A DNA stretch of 64,000 bases from VXYL01 sp965208525 (GCA_965208525.1 OZ242340.1:3596001-3660000), one strand, 5' to 3'; shown: positions 36,701 to 45,871, numbered from the stretch's first letter. Notes: a model not told the origin generated them from the letters alone. Numbers and translations: made by a program.

Positions 36701-38736
36701 CACAACGTCCGGTATACGTCCCCGTCCGACCCGCCAGGATCGTCCAGGTCCACTAGCAGGTCGTAGAAGTCGCGCCGCGCCGCCGGATCTCTGCCGACGA
36801 CCTCCTCGGGTTTCGCCGAGACAAGGCGTGAACGGAGGTGCGCCGCCAACTCGCCAAGATCCAGGGTCCGGGGCAGACGGCCGAGCCTCGTGTACCCGAC
36901 AAGGCCCTTCGACACCACGGCGAGTCCGGGGAGTCGAGTCGCGACCCTGCCCGGATCCACGCCCTGCGGCGCCGCGTACGACTGATCCAGCGCGACGGGA
37001 AACCGATCCTCGGTTACCACGAGCGGCAACCTCTTCAGCCGATCGACCGCATCCCTCGTGCCGGGACCGAACTGCTCGGGCGCCGGAATCAACCCGTCCA
37101 GAACATGCCACAGCGGTCGGTGGAAGCTCGCCATTCGCTCGTCGTCGACGCGGGACGATCCGACCCTCTCGGACAACGTGGACTCCAGCAGTCCCACCAA
37201 GCGCTCCAGCGTGAGTAGCGGCGCCCCCACCTGGATCATGGCGTTCCGGAACGGGCCGAGTTCCTCGGCCACGACACGCCCCCCAACCTCGAGCAGCGCC
37301 TCTGCCTGGTCTACCTCCAGAGTGCCAGGCGGCAGGAATACCTCGTCCGGCCGACGGATGCTGCCGTCGTGAGTCGGGACGATTCGCGCCACTCGTGCCG
37401 CCGCCTCTACCCGTTCCCAGATGCGCCCGTAGCACTCCGGGAGATTCGAGCTGTTGGCGTCGAGTTCGTATGCCTTACCCAAGATCTGCCAGAGCTGGAC
37501 CGGCCCCACCATCTCCAGCAGGCCCTCGGTGTGGCGTGCGACCTCGTCCGCCGCAGCCTCCACCAACATCTCGTTCCATGCCTGCGTGTGCTGACCTCCA
37601 GCGAAGATGACGTGCTTGCGGTCGGACTCGGGGAAGAAATCGGCGTTGATATGAAGCGGCAGGCCGGTCGGCTGCTCCGTCGGCAGGAACGCATAGAGCC
37701 GGCCCTCGGACAGCAGTTGCGGTTCGATACGCAGACCGACCGCTACCTGCGTGCTGCGGCCGAGCGGACCGAGGCGCGGGTGTTTGTCATAGAGGATTTC
37801 GGCGGCATCCGCCGCGTCCGCCCGCAGGATCCGCCATTGCTCGACCTCGCCGCCAGGTCGGAACGTCACCAGGAGCTCCGACCCGTCGCCGCGGTCGAGT
37901 TCACAGCCCAGCACCAACTCCCCCTCTCGTCGCACCTCCGCCATTCGCAGATGGCGGAGGAACAAGAGACTGTGCCGCAGGACTCGAGCAATGCCGTCGA
38001 CGATCTCGTCTACGAGAGACGGCCCGATGGCCGAGAGGCCGAGCGCCAGACGCGTTTCGCTGTCCGGATCCCGGGCCCAGGGGAGGAACAAGACAGTCCC
38101 GTCAGATGCATCGTAAGGCTCGTCAACGGTCCACTGACCCGACGCCGGGAGGAGCGTAAGCCTCATGCCCGAGGAGCGGATCTCGGGGTGGTCGGTGACC
38201 TGGTAGGTCGACAGGAACCCGATGCCGAAGCGCCCGATGTTGTCGCCCCGCAGCAGCTTCCCGGCGCTGCCCACATCCGAAATCCGGTGGTAATCGCAGT
38301 CGTATCCCGAACTCGCCCGAAACGGACAAGGACGGGCATTCAGGTCGCCACAGTAAGTGAACCGCGCGCTGTTGCGAACGACGAGCCCTGCGTCCGTGAC
38401 ATCGAAAACCACGCTTTGCGCACCCGCATCGTCGGCGTTCTGGATTAGCTCCAGGCCCATGACATCAAAGCCATGAAGCCCGGCCAGATGGCTCTGGATG
38501 TTGCCCAGCAGGTTTGCCGTATACGACCCCGACGTGCGATTGGCCGCTGGGCCTTGTACTACCTCTCCACCACTCACAGCGCCGCTTCTCCCCACAGCAG
38601 GATGTCCATCGGGTGCGGCTCCTGGAACCGACACCACCGGGCCATTGGACACCGCCATCGGCGCCGGTAGCGCCACTGTCCCGGGAAGCGGTGCTTGAGC
38701 CCCGGATCGTAGACCACCGAAGCTCGCGACGGACAT
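33757..38736 (-). CDS. sacsin/HSP90-like ATPase with C-terminal NO VEIN (DUF3883) domain
   Basis: A 1659-residue protein. Residues ~65-240 hold a GHKL ATPase fold: LELIQNADDAGAQ (N-box, Glu96-Asn100), then GDNIGRFGIGFLSTYQV (G-box). A Cys-containing insert (YCGDLNARPCPF...DCDYH) sits between them. The large middle (about 400-1400) has no domain I can name. A Gly/Glu-rich low-complexity linker (~1380-1465) leads to a DUF3883 / NO VEIN C-terminal domain, ~1468-1575, with TNPGFDIVSHDPKV then RRIEVKG, a PD-(D/E)xK nuclease-like core. The ATG touches the upstream esterase stop (TAGATG), with no ribosome site, so translation is coupled or starts at Met27. It pairs with the NERD helicase. Cellular role inferred: nucleic-acid defence. 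Confidence 0.85.
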   Translation of the reverse strand: MSVASFGGLRSGAQAPLPGTVALPAPMAVSNGPVVSVPGAAPDGHPAVGRSGAVSGGEVVQGPAANRTSGSYTANLLGNIQSHLAGLHGFDVMGLELIQNADDAGAQSVVFDVTDAGLVVRNSARFTYCGDLNARPCPFRASSGYDCDYHRISDVGSAGKLLRGDNIGRFGIGFLSTYQVTDHPEIRSSGMRLTLLPASGQWTVDEPYDASDGTVLFLPWARDPDSETRLALGLSAIGPSLVDEIVDGIARVLRHSLLFLRHLRMAEVRREGELVLGCELDRGDGSELLVTFRPGGEVEQWRILRADAADAAEILYDKHPRLGPLGRSTQVAVGLRIEPQLLSEGRLYAFLPTEQPTGLPLHINADFFPESDRKHVIFAGGQHTQAWNEMLVEAAADEVARHTEGLLEMVGPVQLWQILGKAYELDANSSNLPECYGRIWERVEAAARVARIVPTHDGSIRRPDEVFLPPGTLEVDQAEALLEVGGRVVAEELGPFRNAMIQVGAPLLTLERLVGLLESTLSERVGSSRVDDERMASFHRPLWHVLDGLIPAPEQFGPGTRDAVDRLKRLPLVVTEDRFPVALDQSYAAPQGVDPGRVATRLPGLAVVSKGLVGYTRLGRLPRTLDLGELAAHLRSRLVSAKPEEVVGRDPAARRDFYDLLVDLDDPGGSDGDVYRTLCDLPIWSASRGMTAASRALLPGDFEDPLGRSDLLDTAVLSERARGFLTRKLGVMTQTIQAYVEKVLPEYFGDSGPVDAAKYGRLMTELADHSSLANDKSTRTFLGSLPLVPTRDGGWACPGDSYWRTENLARVLGEAKHLWLDGRRIPNLPSVHMFLDALGVRETASPRHLVERIIGVAGRAPPDEDGRRASGEAFYALCDNYDAWKEDAEFLEAIAELGSADCLPAEGDDERWHSPGSLHAPFRADAFRSQAAILDFRTTARLKTDLLRTIGVTIEPSTNTVVNHLRDCMGRGVGPHRLTYQVLNERAESDSTVSELAGTRCIYAEDRFVRTSQVFFERQQLGRHAFTVPESMRSFGPLFRAIGVKDGPDRADYIEILVEVTGAHFERSEPVTGAERGVYETCLAAIAGAHEREECDEADLLRLAKEPTVLNLAGVPAFPDEILLHDSEWYAGFFGDGLDRALCRLPSEHWALAEALGVRRLSESARVSLDYVGAPEHEEPELAERLAERTDIFVRLLHDQPAPVRERVRDALATIEAVSAADLRIEASVDLDRYPTSGEVRATQAFYDVGNGRLTVRRPVGRESWAHVLNAVFHQMMPSATGGEISKLTLGMRPLMEVGLREAHVELTDAGVPELAVGSVTTLDESDLVSGELGDIGAGSVAGSETETDGAERYPASGRAVSEDDAVAGEANRDETVPGEAMQEPGETRGLPDGLVKDGGEGQGRRHADGEGRGDIDGEGRIPRTPGRDAIRRKEPRPKHKRQWDRRLYSYVREKDMSQGGDGEGPLEHNLAVEAVARAAVCAYEKEMGRLPEEMSQTNPGFDIVSHDPKVGEDRRIEVKGVAGEWNQTGVGLSRLQFSNAQEEGDAYWLYVVEFVESPAHMRVHAIQNPALQVTAFMFDGNWRDVAVAEQADPTTRFVPGVRVHHEHRGPGEIREVVERGASKTLTIWYDRSQQAVRNEPLNLSLIRVVEDDDGDDGP

Positions 38737-40557
38737 CTACGGCGGCGCATCGGGCGGCCCCAGTGCCTGCATCGGCGCAAGCACTGTGTCATAGCGGGTG
38801 CGGGCCGCGCGCTTTGCCTCGCTGGGGCCGCGCAGGGCTCGACCCAGGAACTCGAACGTCGCCAGCATTCGTTCCGGTGACACCGGGACATGGGCTTCGC
38901 CGTAGACCAAGCGGTATTCGTGGGGGATGCGATGCTCTGTGAGGACCCGATGCAGGAACTCGTTGCCGATGTGGTTGTGGAACTGATCCTCCGCGCCGCA
39001 TTCGACGAGGATGGCCAGGCCGCTCGCATGCAAGCGCTCTGGGTTGACCGCTGCGATGCTGGCGGGGTTGTTTTCGGCCCAGAAGGCAGTGTCCACGGGG
39101 GTGCCGAAGCGGTCGCCGAGTCGGGCTCCTTTCCAGCCTTCGTACCACGGCGGCAGGTCGTCGAAGGCAAGCGCCGGCTCGATGCCGGCAGCCATGCCGG
39201 CCACGGCGATGAAACCTTCGGGGTTCTTGAAGGAAACGCGAAGCGCGCCGACGCCGCCCATGGAGTACCCGGCGATGGCGACCCTTTCCGGGTCGCCCCC
39301 GTGACGTTCGCCAACCTCGCGCGGGAACTCCTCGGCGAGGAGCGTGGTCCACATCTCGGAACCGTCGTGGTAATCCACGTAGTAGCCAAGCGATGCCGCG
39401 GACGGAGTGGCGACGACCACCGGCGGCAGCAGGCCAAGTGCCCATGCGCGCTCGATGAGGCGGCGGTTGCTCGCCAGCCAACGCCGGTCGCCATTGCCGC
39501 CGTGCAGGAAGAGGAGGATCGGCAGCGCATCGCCTCCTCCATCGGGCAGGAAAGCGGGGCCAGGCCGCAGCACGCTGTACTCGAGGGGGCTTGGTACCAG
39601 CTCTGTCTTCAGCGTGGTTTCCGCGTAATCCGATGCGTCTGCCTGGCGTCGCAGGAATCCAACAATCTGCCTGGTTGAACGGTCGCCTTCGGTGCCAAGG
39701 TAGGCATTGAGCGCGCCGTGGCTACGGCCGATGGCTTCCACTGCTGTGGCCGAATGGCCGGCATCGCGAAGACGTTCCGCGAACGGGATCGTCTGGGTAA
39801 GTGCCTCTGGCCGCCCCTCCGAATAGAAGATCAGGAACGGCGGATGGGCCGCGTCATAGCGCACGTGGTGCCACGGCGAGACTTCCTCGACATCGCGCGC
39901 GGTGCCGAAGACCATCTGATAGAAGTCCACATCCGTTTGGGCCAACAGCTTCGGCAGGTCGTACACCGCCGTGTCGAGCGAGACCACGCCCCGCACCGAG
40001 GCCAGATCGACGCTCGCCTCTTCAAGGAACGTCGCATTGGTGCCGAGCAAGGAGACGAGATGGGCACCTGCGGAATGACCGATCAGGAAGAGCCGATGCG
40101 GGTCGCCGCCGAACTCGTCTGCGTGACGCACAAGCCACCCTGCCGCGTCGGCCGCGCTCTGCGCCATCTGCGCAACGGTGGCCTCCGGCCCGAGCCGATA
40201 GTTGGCACTGGCGTACACAAACCCCTGCGGCACGAAGGCGAGCGGCTGCAGGAACGACTGCTTCTTGTCGCCTGCGTACCAGCCACCGCCGTGCAGATAG
40301 AGCACGATGGGAAGCCGCTCCTCGGACTGGCGCTCTGCCGGAGTGTAGAGATCAAGGCTCCGTCGTTCCGCATCGACACCCGGCATCTCGCCATAGACGA
40401 CATCGTGCCGAACCTCGATCCCGGCGGCATCGAGCCGCTCTGCTGTCAGAGGCGCCGCCGGCTCGTCCCCATCCATCACAACCGCAATCCTGGCCGAATG
40501 GGCGTGATGGCTCGTGGCCACGGCCAGAAACAGCGCAGTGAGTAGAAGCCGATACAT
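38737..40557 (-). CDS. tandem alpha/beta hydrolase (two esterase domains)
   Basis: A 606-residue secreted protein with signal peptide MYRLLLTALFLAVATSHHAHSA. The first domain has LYLHGGGWYAGDKK (HGGG), FLIGHSAGAHLVSL (Ser elbow) and IGRSHGALNAYL (His), like lipolytic GDSL-less fold-3 esterases. The second has FLHGGNGDRR, IAGYSMGGVGALR and YGEAHVPVS, like the esterase D / feruloyl esterase-type. A single chain with two complete catalytic sets is uncommon. It is directly upstream of, and abuts, the sacsin-like gene, which may only reflect the insertion point of that system. Confidence 0.85.
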   Translation of the reverse strand: MYRLLLTALFLAVATSHHAHSARIAVVMDGDEPAAPLTAERLDAAGIEVRHDVVYGEMPGVDAERRSLDLYTPAERQSEERLPIVLYLHGGGWYAGDKKQSFLQPLAFVPQGFVYASANYRLGPEATVAQMAQSAADAAGWLVRHADEFGGDPHRLFLIGHSAGAHLVSLLGTNATFLEEASVDLASVRGVVSLDTAVYDLPKLLAQTDVDFYQMVFGTARDVEEVSPWHHVRYDAAHPPFLIFYSEGRPEALTQTIPFAERLRDAGHSATAVEAIGRSHGALNAYLGTEGDRSTRQIVGFLRRQADASDYAETTLKTELVPSPLEYSVLRPGPAFLPDGGGDALPILLFLHGGNGDRRWLASNRRLIERAWALGLLPPVVVATPSAASLGYYVDYHDGSEMWTTLLAEEFPREVGERHGGDPERVAIAGYSMGGVGALRVSFKNPEGFIAVAGMAAGIEPALAFDDLPPWYEGWKGARLGDRFGTPVDTAFWAENNPASIAAVNPERLHASGLAILVECGAEDQFHNHIGNEFLHRVLTEHRIPHEYRLVYGEAHVPVSPERMLATFEFLGRALRGPSEAKRAARTRYDTVLAPMQALGPPDAPP

Positions 40558-40693
40558 CGCCGCGATAATACCGTCCATGACTACGAACGCCTCTCGCGCC
40601 GGTAGGGATCAGAGCCCCTGCGAAAATAGTCCATTGCGTTGTTGTTGGATGGTCCAAGCCCCCGCGGGGGCGTGACCGTACACTTGTCACACC

Positions 40694-42910
40694 ATGAACG
40701 CATTCCTGCTCGAATCCGCCCCTGCATTCCTTGACGCCGTTGAGGCGGAGGAGGTGTTGATTCGGGCCCGTGCGGATGTTGCCGGCGACGGCTCGTTTGG
40801 TGAGCGGTGGGTCGTGGTGGATCGAACGGACGTGCGGGTGTTCGATGGCGGTGCGCACGGAACGGTGCAGCAGGTACCGATTGCCGAGCTTGTGGGCTGT
40901 CGCAGCGAGTCAAGCGTTGGGGGTGGGGCGATTGTGCTGGAGCGGACCGGCCAAGTGCCGGTTCGGATTCGGTATTCGCAATCGGAAGCGGCGAAGTTCT
41001 CCGAGGTGGTGCGGGGCATTGAGCAGTTGCGGGAGGGCAAGGCGTTTCGGATCAATGGGCATGTAGAGCGGAATCGTTGCTCCACTTGCCGTCGCCTGCT
41101 GCCGGAAAGGGACGGCATTTGCCCTGCCTGCATTCACAAGGCTGCCACACTGGCGCGGCTGGCGGTGCGGTTGTGGCCGCACAAGCTGCGGACGGTGGCC
41201 GTGGCAGTTGCGTCGCTGTTCGTGACTGCCGCTGCCCTCGCACCGCCGCTTGTGACCGCGATGATCGTCGATGATGTGCTCGTGCCAGCCGATGGGGCCC
41301 CGCCTATGGAGGAGCGCCTCGGATTGCTTGCGCTGCTGGTGGCGGGGCTGGTCGGCATCCGGGTGGGTTCATGGGCCGGCGAGTGGGTGCATGGCTGGAA
41401 CGCCACCTGGCTCGGCGCACGCGTCACCGCCGACATCCGTGCCGAGCTCTACCACCGACTGGAGATGCTCTCGCTGCCCTTCTACGACAAGCATCCGGTG
41501 GGCTCGCTGATTGCCCGGGCAACCCGCGATGTGCAGATGCTGCAGGGGTTCCTGATCGACGGCGTGCCCTATCTCGTCACTAATCTGCTGACGCTGGTGG
41601 GCATCCTTGCGCTGATGGTCGGCATGAGCCTGCACCTCAGCCTCTACGTCCTCCTTCCGGTTCCCTTGATCCTGCTCTGGGGCGCGTTCTATTGGTCGCG
41701 GCTGCGCATGCTGTTCACGCGCCTGATGCAGTCTTGGGGGCGTCTGACGGATCGCACGGTCGAATCGCTCACAGGCATTCGCGTCGTGAAGGCATTCGCG
41801 CAGGAAGCGCGGGAGATCGATTCCTTCAACGTCGCCAACGCCGGCATACGCGCCGCCGGCATCCGCGTGACGCTGCATCAGGGCATCTTCTTCGCCACGA
41901 TGGCACTCATCTCAGCGCTGGGCATGATGCTGGTGTGGGGCATCGGTGGGCAGCAGGTGCTCGACAACGCAATCACGCTGGGCACACTGGTGGCGTTCTA
42001 CTCCTACATGTGGATGTTCCTCGGCCCGATTCAGTGGCTCGGCCAGATGAACGACAGCATGTCCCGCGCCTTTGCGAGCGCCGAGCGAATCTTCGAGATC
42101 ATCGACACGCCCCCGGAAGGTGCCATCGAAGGTGCGGTCGCGAAGCGACCTCCGCTGGCGGGGCACGTGCGCCTCAGTGATGTCACTTTCGGCTACGACA
42201 AGAGCAAGCCCGTGCTCAAGGGCGTGGATCTCGAACTCAACCCCGGCGAAATGGTGGGCATCGTCGGGCGCTCCGGCGTCGGCAAGACCACCATCGTCAA
42301 CCTCATCGCCCGCTTCTACGACCCGGACCAGGGCAGCGTGGAAGTCGACGGAGTGGACGCGCGCGAGATGGATCCTGGGCACCTCCGCTCGCACATCGGC
42401 ATGGTGCTGCAGGAACCGTTGCTGTTCTCCGGCACCATCGCGGACAACATCGGCTACGGCAAGCCGGGAGCCACCTTGGCCGAGGTCATGGACGCCGCCC
42501 GCGCCGCCAATGCCCACAATTTCATCATGGCAAAGCCGGACGGCTACGAGACGCCGGTGGGGGAGAAAGGCACCGGGCTTTCCGGCGGCGAACGGCAGCG
42601 GATTTCCATTGCGCGCGCCATCTTGCGCGACCCGCGCATCCTCATCTTCGACGAGGCTACGGCTTCCGTGGACGTGGAGACGGAGCGGCACATTCAGGTG
42701 GCCCTCGAACGGCTGATGCAGGGCCGCACCACCATCGCCATCGCCCACCGCCTATCCACGCTGCGCGGCGCGAGTCGTATCGTCGTCATCGAGGACGGTC
42801 GCATCGCCGAACAGGGAACTCACGCGGAACTCATGTCGAAGCGTGGCACGTTCCACGAACTGGTGAACATACAGCAGGCCACGTCCGAGATCATCGCGGT
42901 GGCGGACTGA
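40694..42910 (+). CDS. ABC exporter half-transporter with PH-like and zinc-ribbon front
   Basis: A 738-residue ATP-binding/membrane protein. Residues 1-120 form a beta-rich PH-like domain (FGERWVVVDRTDVRVFDGGA, VRIRYSQSEAAKF). A zinc ribbon CSTCRRLLPERDGICPAC follows (~129-146). Then six membrane helices (~160-440), and the ATPase: Walker A VGRSGVGKTT (~residue 526), LSGGERQR (~629), LIFDEATASVD (~652). It works with the next protein, with which it shares this plan. Starts with ATG 40694 after an intergenic gap of ~135 bases. Confidence 0.92.
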   Translation: MNAFLLESAPAFLDAVEAEEVLIRARADVAGDGSFGERWVVVDRTDVRVFDGGAHGTVQQVPIAELVGCRSESSVGGGAIVLERTGQVPVRIRYSQSEAAKFSEVVRGIEQLREGKAFRINGHVERNRCSTCRRLLPERDGICPACIHKAATLARLAVRLWPHKLRTVAVAVASLFVTAAALAPPLVTAMIVDDVLVPADGAPPMEERLGLLALLVAGLVGIRVGSWAGEWVHGWNATWLGARVTADIRAELYHRLEMLSLPFYDKHPVGSLIARATRDVQMLQGFLIDGVPYLVTNLLTLVGILALMVGMSLHLSLYVLLPVPLILLWGAFYWSRLRMLFTRLMQSWGRLTDRTVESLTGIRVVKAFAQEAREIDSFNVANAGIRAAGIRVTLHQGIFFATMALISALGMMLVWGIGGQQVLDNAITLGTLVAFYSYMWMFLGPIQWLGQMNDSMSRAFASAERIFEIIDTPPEGAIEGAVAKRPPLAGHVRLSDVTFGYDKSKPVLKGVDLELNPGEMVGIVGRSGVGKTTIVNLIARFYDPDQGSVEVDGVDAREMDPGHLRSHIGMVLQEPLLFSGTIADNIGYGKPGATLAEVMDAARAANAHNFIMAKPDGYETPVGEKGTGLSGGERQRISIARAILRDPRILIFDEATASVDVETERHIQVALERLMQGRTTIAIAHRLSTLRGASRIVVIEDGRIAEQGTHAELMSKRGTFHELVNIQQATSEIIAVAD

Positions 42911-45153
42911 TGGCGGCTTTCGACCAGCCATTGCCGACGCACATCCGGCAGCGGGTCGAGGCCTTAAGTGGCGCACCGCTCGCGTCGGTGGCTTGCCTTG
43001 CCAGCGACATGGCCGCCGCGGAACGCTTTGGCCAGCAGTGGTTGGTGCTGAGTCGCGAGGCGGTGTACAGGATCGGCGAGCGGCCCGAGGACGACCGCCG
43101 GCTGCCCATCGACACCATTACCGCAGTCGACACCGCCAATCGCGTCGGGGGCGACGCGCTGCGCCTCTCCGTACAAGGGGCACCGCCGCTTGAGATCGTC
43201 CACTCGAGGTCGCTCGCATTTGCGTTTGGCGAAGCCGCCGAGGCGGTGCGGAGGCTCAAGAACGAGAAGGAACCCAACCTGCCGCAAGAAGTGGACGACG
43301 CCCGCTGCTCCCGCTGCAAGCGCCTGCTGCCGGAACGCGGCGGCATCTGCCCCGCCTGCATCCGCAAGCGCGACACGCTGGTGCGGCTCTTGCGCCTCGT
43401 CGTGCCGCATCGCTGGCCGGCGCTGGCACTTCTTGGCCTCACGGCCTGCGGGTCGCTCCTGGCTCTTGCACCGCCATACATCACCAAACGCATCGTCGAT
43501 GATGTGCTTACCGCCGATGGCAGCACCGGGCTTCTGCTTGCCTTCGTTGGCGCCCTGGCCGGCATCGCTGCGCTCGCCTGGGGCATCGAAATCCTGCGCC
43601 GGTGGCTGAACGGCATCGTTGGGCTTCGCGTCTCGGAGCAACTGCGGGCAGATCTTTTCCGGGCGCTGCAGTTTCTGCCGCTTCGGTTCTACGACCGCCG
43701 CAAGGTGGGTTCGCTCATCTCCCGCGTCAACACCGATTCCGAGCTCGTCGAGATACACCTCATCTTCGATGCGCCCTTCATCCTTTCCAACGCCGTAATG
43801 CTCGTGGGTGTGCTGACGATGCTGTTCGTGATGGATTGGCAACTGGCGCTCTGGGTTCTCGTGCCGGTGCCGCCGCTGGTGGTGGGCGCTGCGCTGGTGT
43901 GGAATCGGATGGAAGTGCATTGGCGGCGGTGGTCGGTCCGCATGGCGGGCCTCGCCTCGCACCTGAACGAATCCATCGGCGGCATCCGGGTGGTGAAGGC
44001 GTTCGCCCAGGAAGAGCGGGAGGGCCGCCGCTTCGACGGCCGCAACCATGCCCTGCGCGACGCCACGGTGGCCTCCGAGCGGTCGTGGCTGAAGTTCATG
44101 ATGGTGTCGCAGTTCGTGATGAGCTTTGGCGCGTTCTTCGTTTGGTACTTCGGCGGCGCGAGTGTCGTCAGGGAGGAGCTGACGCTGGGCGTGTTGCTGG
44201 CGTTCGTGGCGTACCTGTGGATGCTGTATCAGCCGATGCAGTGGTTCGGTGACTACTACAGCTTCATGGTGCGCGCCTATGCAGGCGCCGAACGCATCTT
44301 CGAGGTGATCGACAGTCGCCCGGAAGCGCACGACGGGCCGGCAGCCGAGAGGAGGAGCGCTGCCGGGAAGAGTGTGGGGATCGCCGGTCGGGTCACCTTC
44401 GACAACGTGTCCTTTGGCTACGATCCGGGGCAAATGGTGTTGCGCGACATTGAGCTCGACGTGGCCCCCGGCGAGATGATCGGCTTGGTAGGCCGTTCCG
44501 GCGTCGGCAAGAGCACGATGATCAACCTCGTCACCCGCTTCTACGATGCCGAGCACGGCACCCTGCGGCTCGATGGCAGGGACATCCGCGAGGTGCCCCT
44601 GGACGAACTCCGCTCCCGCATCGGGCTGGTGGCGCAGGACTCGCTCCTGTTCAATGTCAGCATCGCCGACAACATCCGCTACGGACGCCCGGATGCATCC
44701 TTCGAGGAAGTGCTGCGTGCGGCCCGCGCCGCCAACGCGCACGAGTTCATCATCGCCCGGTCAGACGGCTACGACACCTTGGCCGGCGAGATGGGCAACC
44801 GCCTCTCCGGCGGCGAGAAGCAGCGCATCGCCATCGCCCGCGCCATCCTGCACGATCCGCAGATTCTCATCCTCGACGAGGCGACCTCTTCGCTGGACAC
44901 CGCGACCGAGAAGAAGATTCAAGAGGCCATCGCTCGACTGGTGAAGGGTCGCACCACCTTCGCCATCGCCCACCGCCTCTCCACCCTGCGCAGTGCCAAT
45001 CGACTCGTGGTGCTAGATGAGGGCCGCATTGCCGAGACGGGCACCCATGGAGAGCTGATGGCCAAGCGAGGCATCTTCCACTCGCTTGTCGAGGCGCAGC
45101 GGGCGACCTCCCGCGTGCTTGCGGACGAGGCGGCCGAGCGGGAGGCGGCGTGA
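42910..45153 (+). CDS. second ABC exporter half-transporter, same plan
   Basis: A 747-residue protein with the same layout as the previous one. PH-like N-terminus (FGQQWLVLSREAVYRIGERP), zinc ribbon CSRCKRLLPERGGICPAC (~133-150), six helices, ATPase with VGRSGVGKST (~residue 527), LSGGEKQRIAIARAI (~632) and ILILDEATSSLD. Its start overlaps the stop of gene one (TGATG), so a heterodimer is likely. The substrate is unknown. Homologous pairs in some Betaproteobacteria are named for cyanophycin metabolism. Confidence 0.92.
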   Translation: MAAFDQPLPTHIRQRVEALSGAPLASVACLASDMAAAERFGQQWLVLSREAVYRIGERPEDDRRLPIDTITAVDTANRVGGDALRLSVQGAPPLEIVHSRSLAFAFGEAAEAVRRLKNEKEPNLPQEVDDARCSRCKRLLPERGGICPACIRKRDTLVRLLRLVVPHRWPALALLGLTACGSLLALAPPYITKRIVDDVLTADGSTGLLLAFVGALAGIAALAWGIEILRRWLNGIVGLRVSEQLRADLFRALQFLPLRFYDRRKVGSLISRVNTDSELVEIHLIFDAPFILSNAVMLVGVLTMLFVMDWQLALWVLVPVPPLVVGAALVWNRMEVHWRRWSVRMAGLASHLNESIGGIRVVKAFAQEEREGRRFDGRNHALRDATVASERSWLKFMMVSQFVMSFGAFFVWYFGGASVVREELTLGVLLAFVAYLWMLYQPMQWFGDYYSFMVRAYAGAERIFEVIDSRPEAHDGPAAERRSAAGKSVGIAGRVTFDNVSFGYDPGQMVLRDIELDVAPGEMIGLVGRSGVGKSTMINLVTRFYDAEHGTLRLDGRDIREVPLDELRSRIGLVAQDSLLFNVSIADNIRYGRPDASFEEVLRAARAANAHEFIIARSDGYDTLAGEMGNRLSGGEKQRIAIARAILHDPQILILDEATSSLDTATEKKIQEAIARLVKGRTTFAIAHRLSTLRSANRLVVLDEGRIAETGTHGELMAKRGIFHSLVEAQRATSRVLADEAAEREAA

Positions 45154-45674
45154 CGGCAGCGAACGAGGACGAGGCCAATCCTGCGGTGCTGGCGGCCAAC
45201 GCGGAGCCGTCTAGTCTGCGCGTGTTTCGGGCGCCACCCTGGCAGACCCGGCTCACGGTGGACGGCGTCGTTTCCTTTCTAGTGGCAAGGCCTGTGCGGG
45301 CCGCGCCACTGACGGATCCAGACCGCTACATCTCCTTTCTCGACGCGAGGAACGAGGAGATCTGCATGGTGAACGACCTTGCGGAACTCGACGACGAATC
45401 CCGCGAGGTCGTGGAAGCGGACCTCGCCGCGCACTACCTCACCGCCACCATCCTCTCCATCGACTCGGCGCGAAACGAATTCGGCACCTCGTACTGGGAC
45501 GTGCAAACCGACCGCGGCGCGCGTGACTTCGTGGTGCAGAACGCCGCGGAAAACGCCCGCTGGCTCGGCCCCAATCGCCTGCTCCTGCTCGATGTGGACG
45601 GCAACCGCTTCGAAATCCCCGCCCTCGACCGCCTGGACAAGCGCAGCATCGGCTTGCTCCGGCGAGTGCTCTAG
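45150..45674 (+). CDS. DUF1854 protein
   Basis: A 174-residue protein that goes with the two ABC proteins. LRVFRAPPWQTRLTVDG, YISFLDARNEEICMVNDLAEL and FGTSYWDVQTDRGARDFVV form the DUF1854 domain, a small beta-rich fold of unknown role. The GTG overlaps the preceding stop (GTGA). It may regulate or receive the cargo of the exporter. In other bacteria DUF1854 proteins sit in cyanophycin-linked operons; no cyanophycin synthetase is in this window, so no claim is made. Confidence 0.85.
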   Translation: MTAANEDEANPAVLAANAEPSSLRVFRAPPWQTRLTVDGVVSFLVARPVRAAPLTDPDRYISFLDARNEEICMVNDLAELDDESREVVEADLAAHYLTATILSIDSARNEFGTSYWDVQTDRGARDFVVQNAAENARWLGPNRLLLLDVDGNRFEIPALDRLDKRSIGLLRRVL

Positions 45675-45871
45675 CGCCGGAACCCAACTGCGAAGCAAGT
45701 ACCGCTCTTGGCGGCGCGCCGCCGGCGAACACACGGCCGGCGAAGTCACACATAATGCGCCCCGCTTGCGGGAGCCTTCAGCCGGGGGAGCTAACTGGGT
45801 GCCGATGCGGGAGACGCGGTCGCGCCCCTCCCTCGCCGGTGGAGGCCGGGCGCACAAGAGGGGAGAAACGC

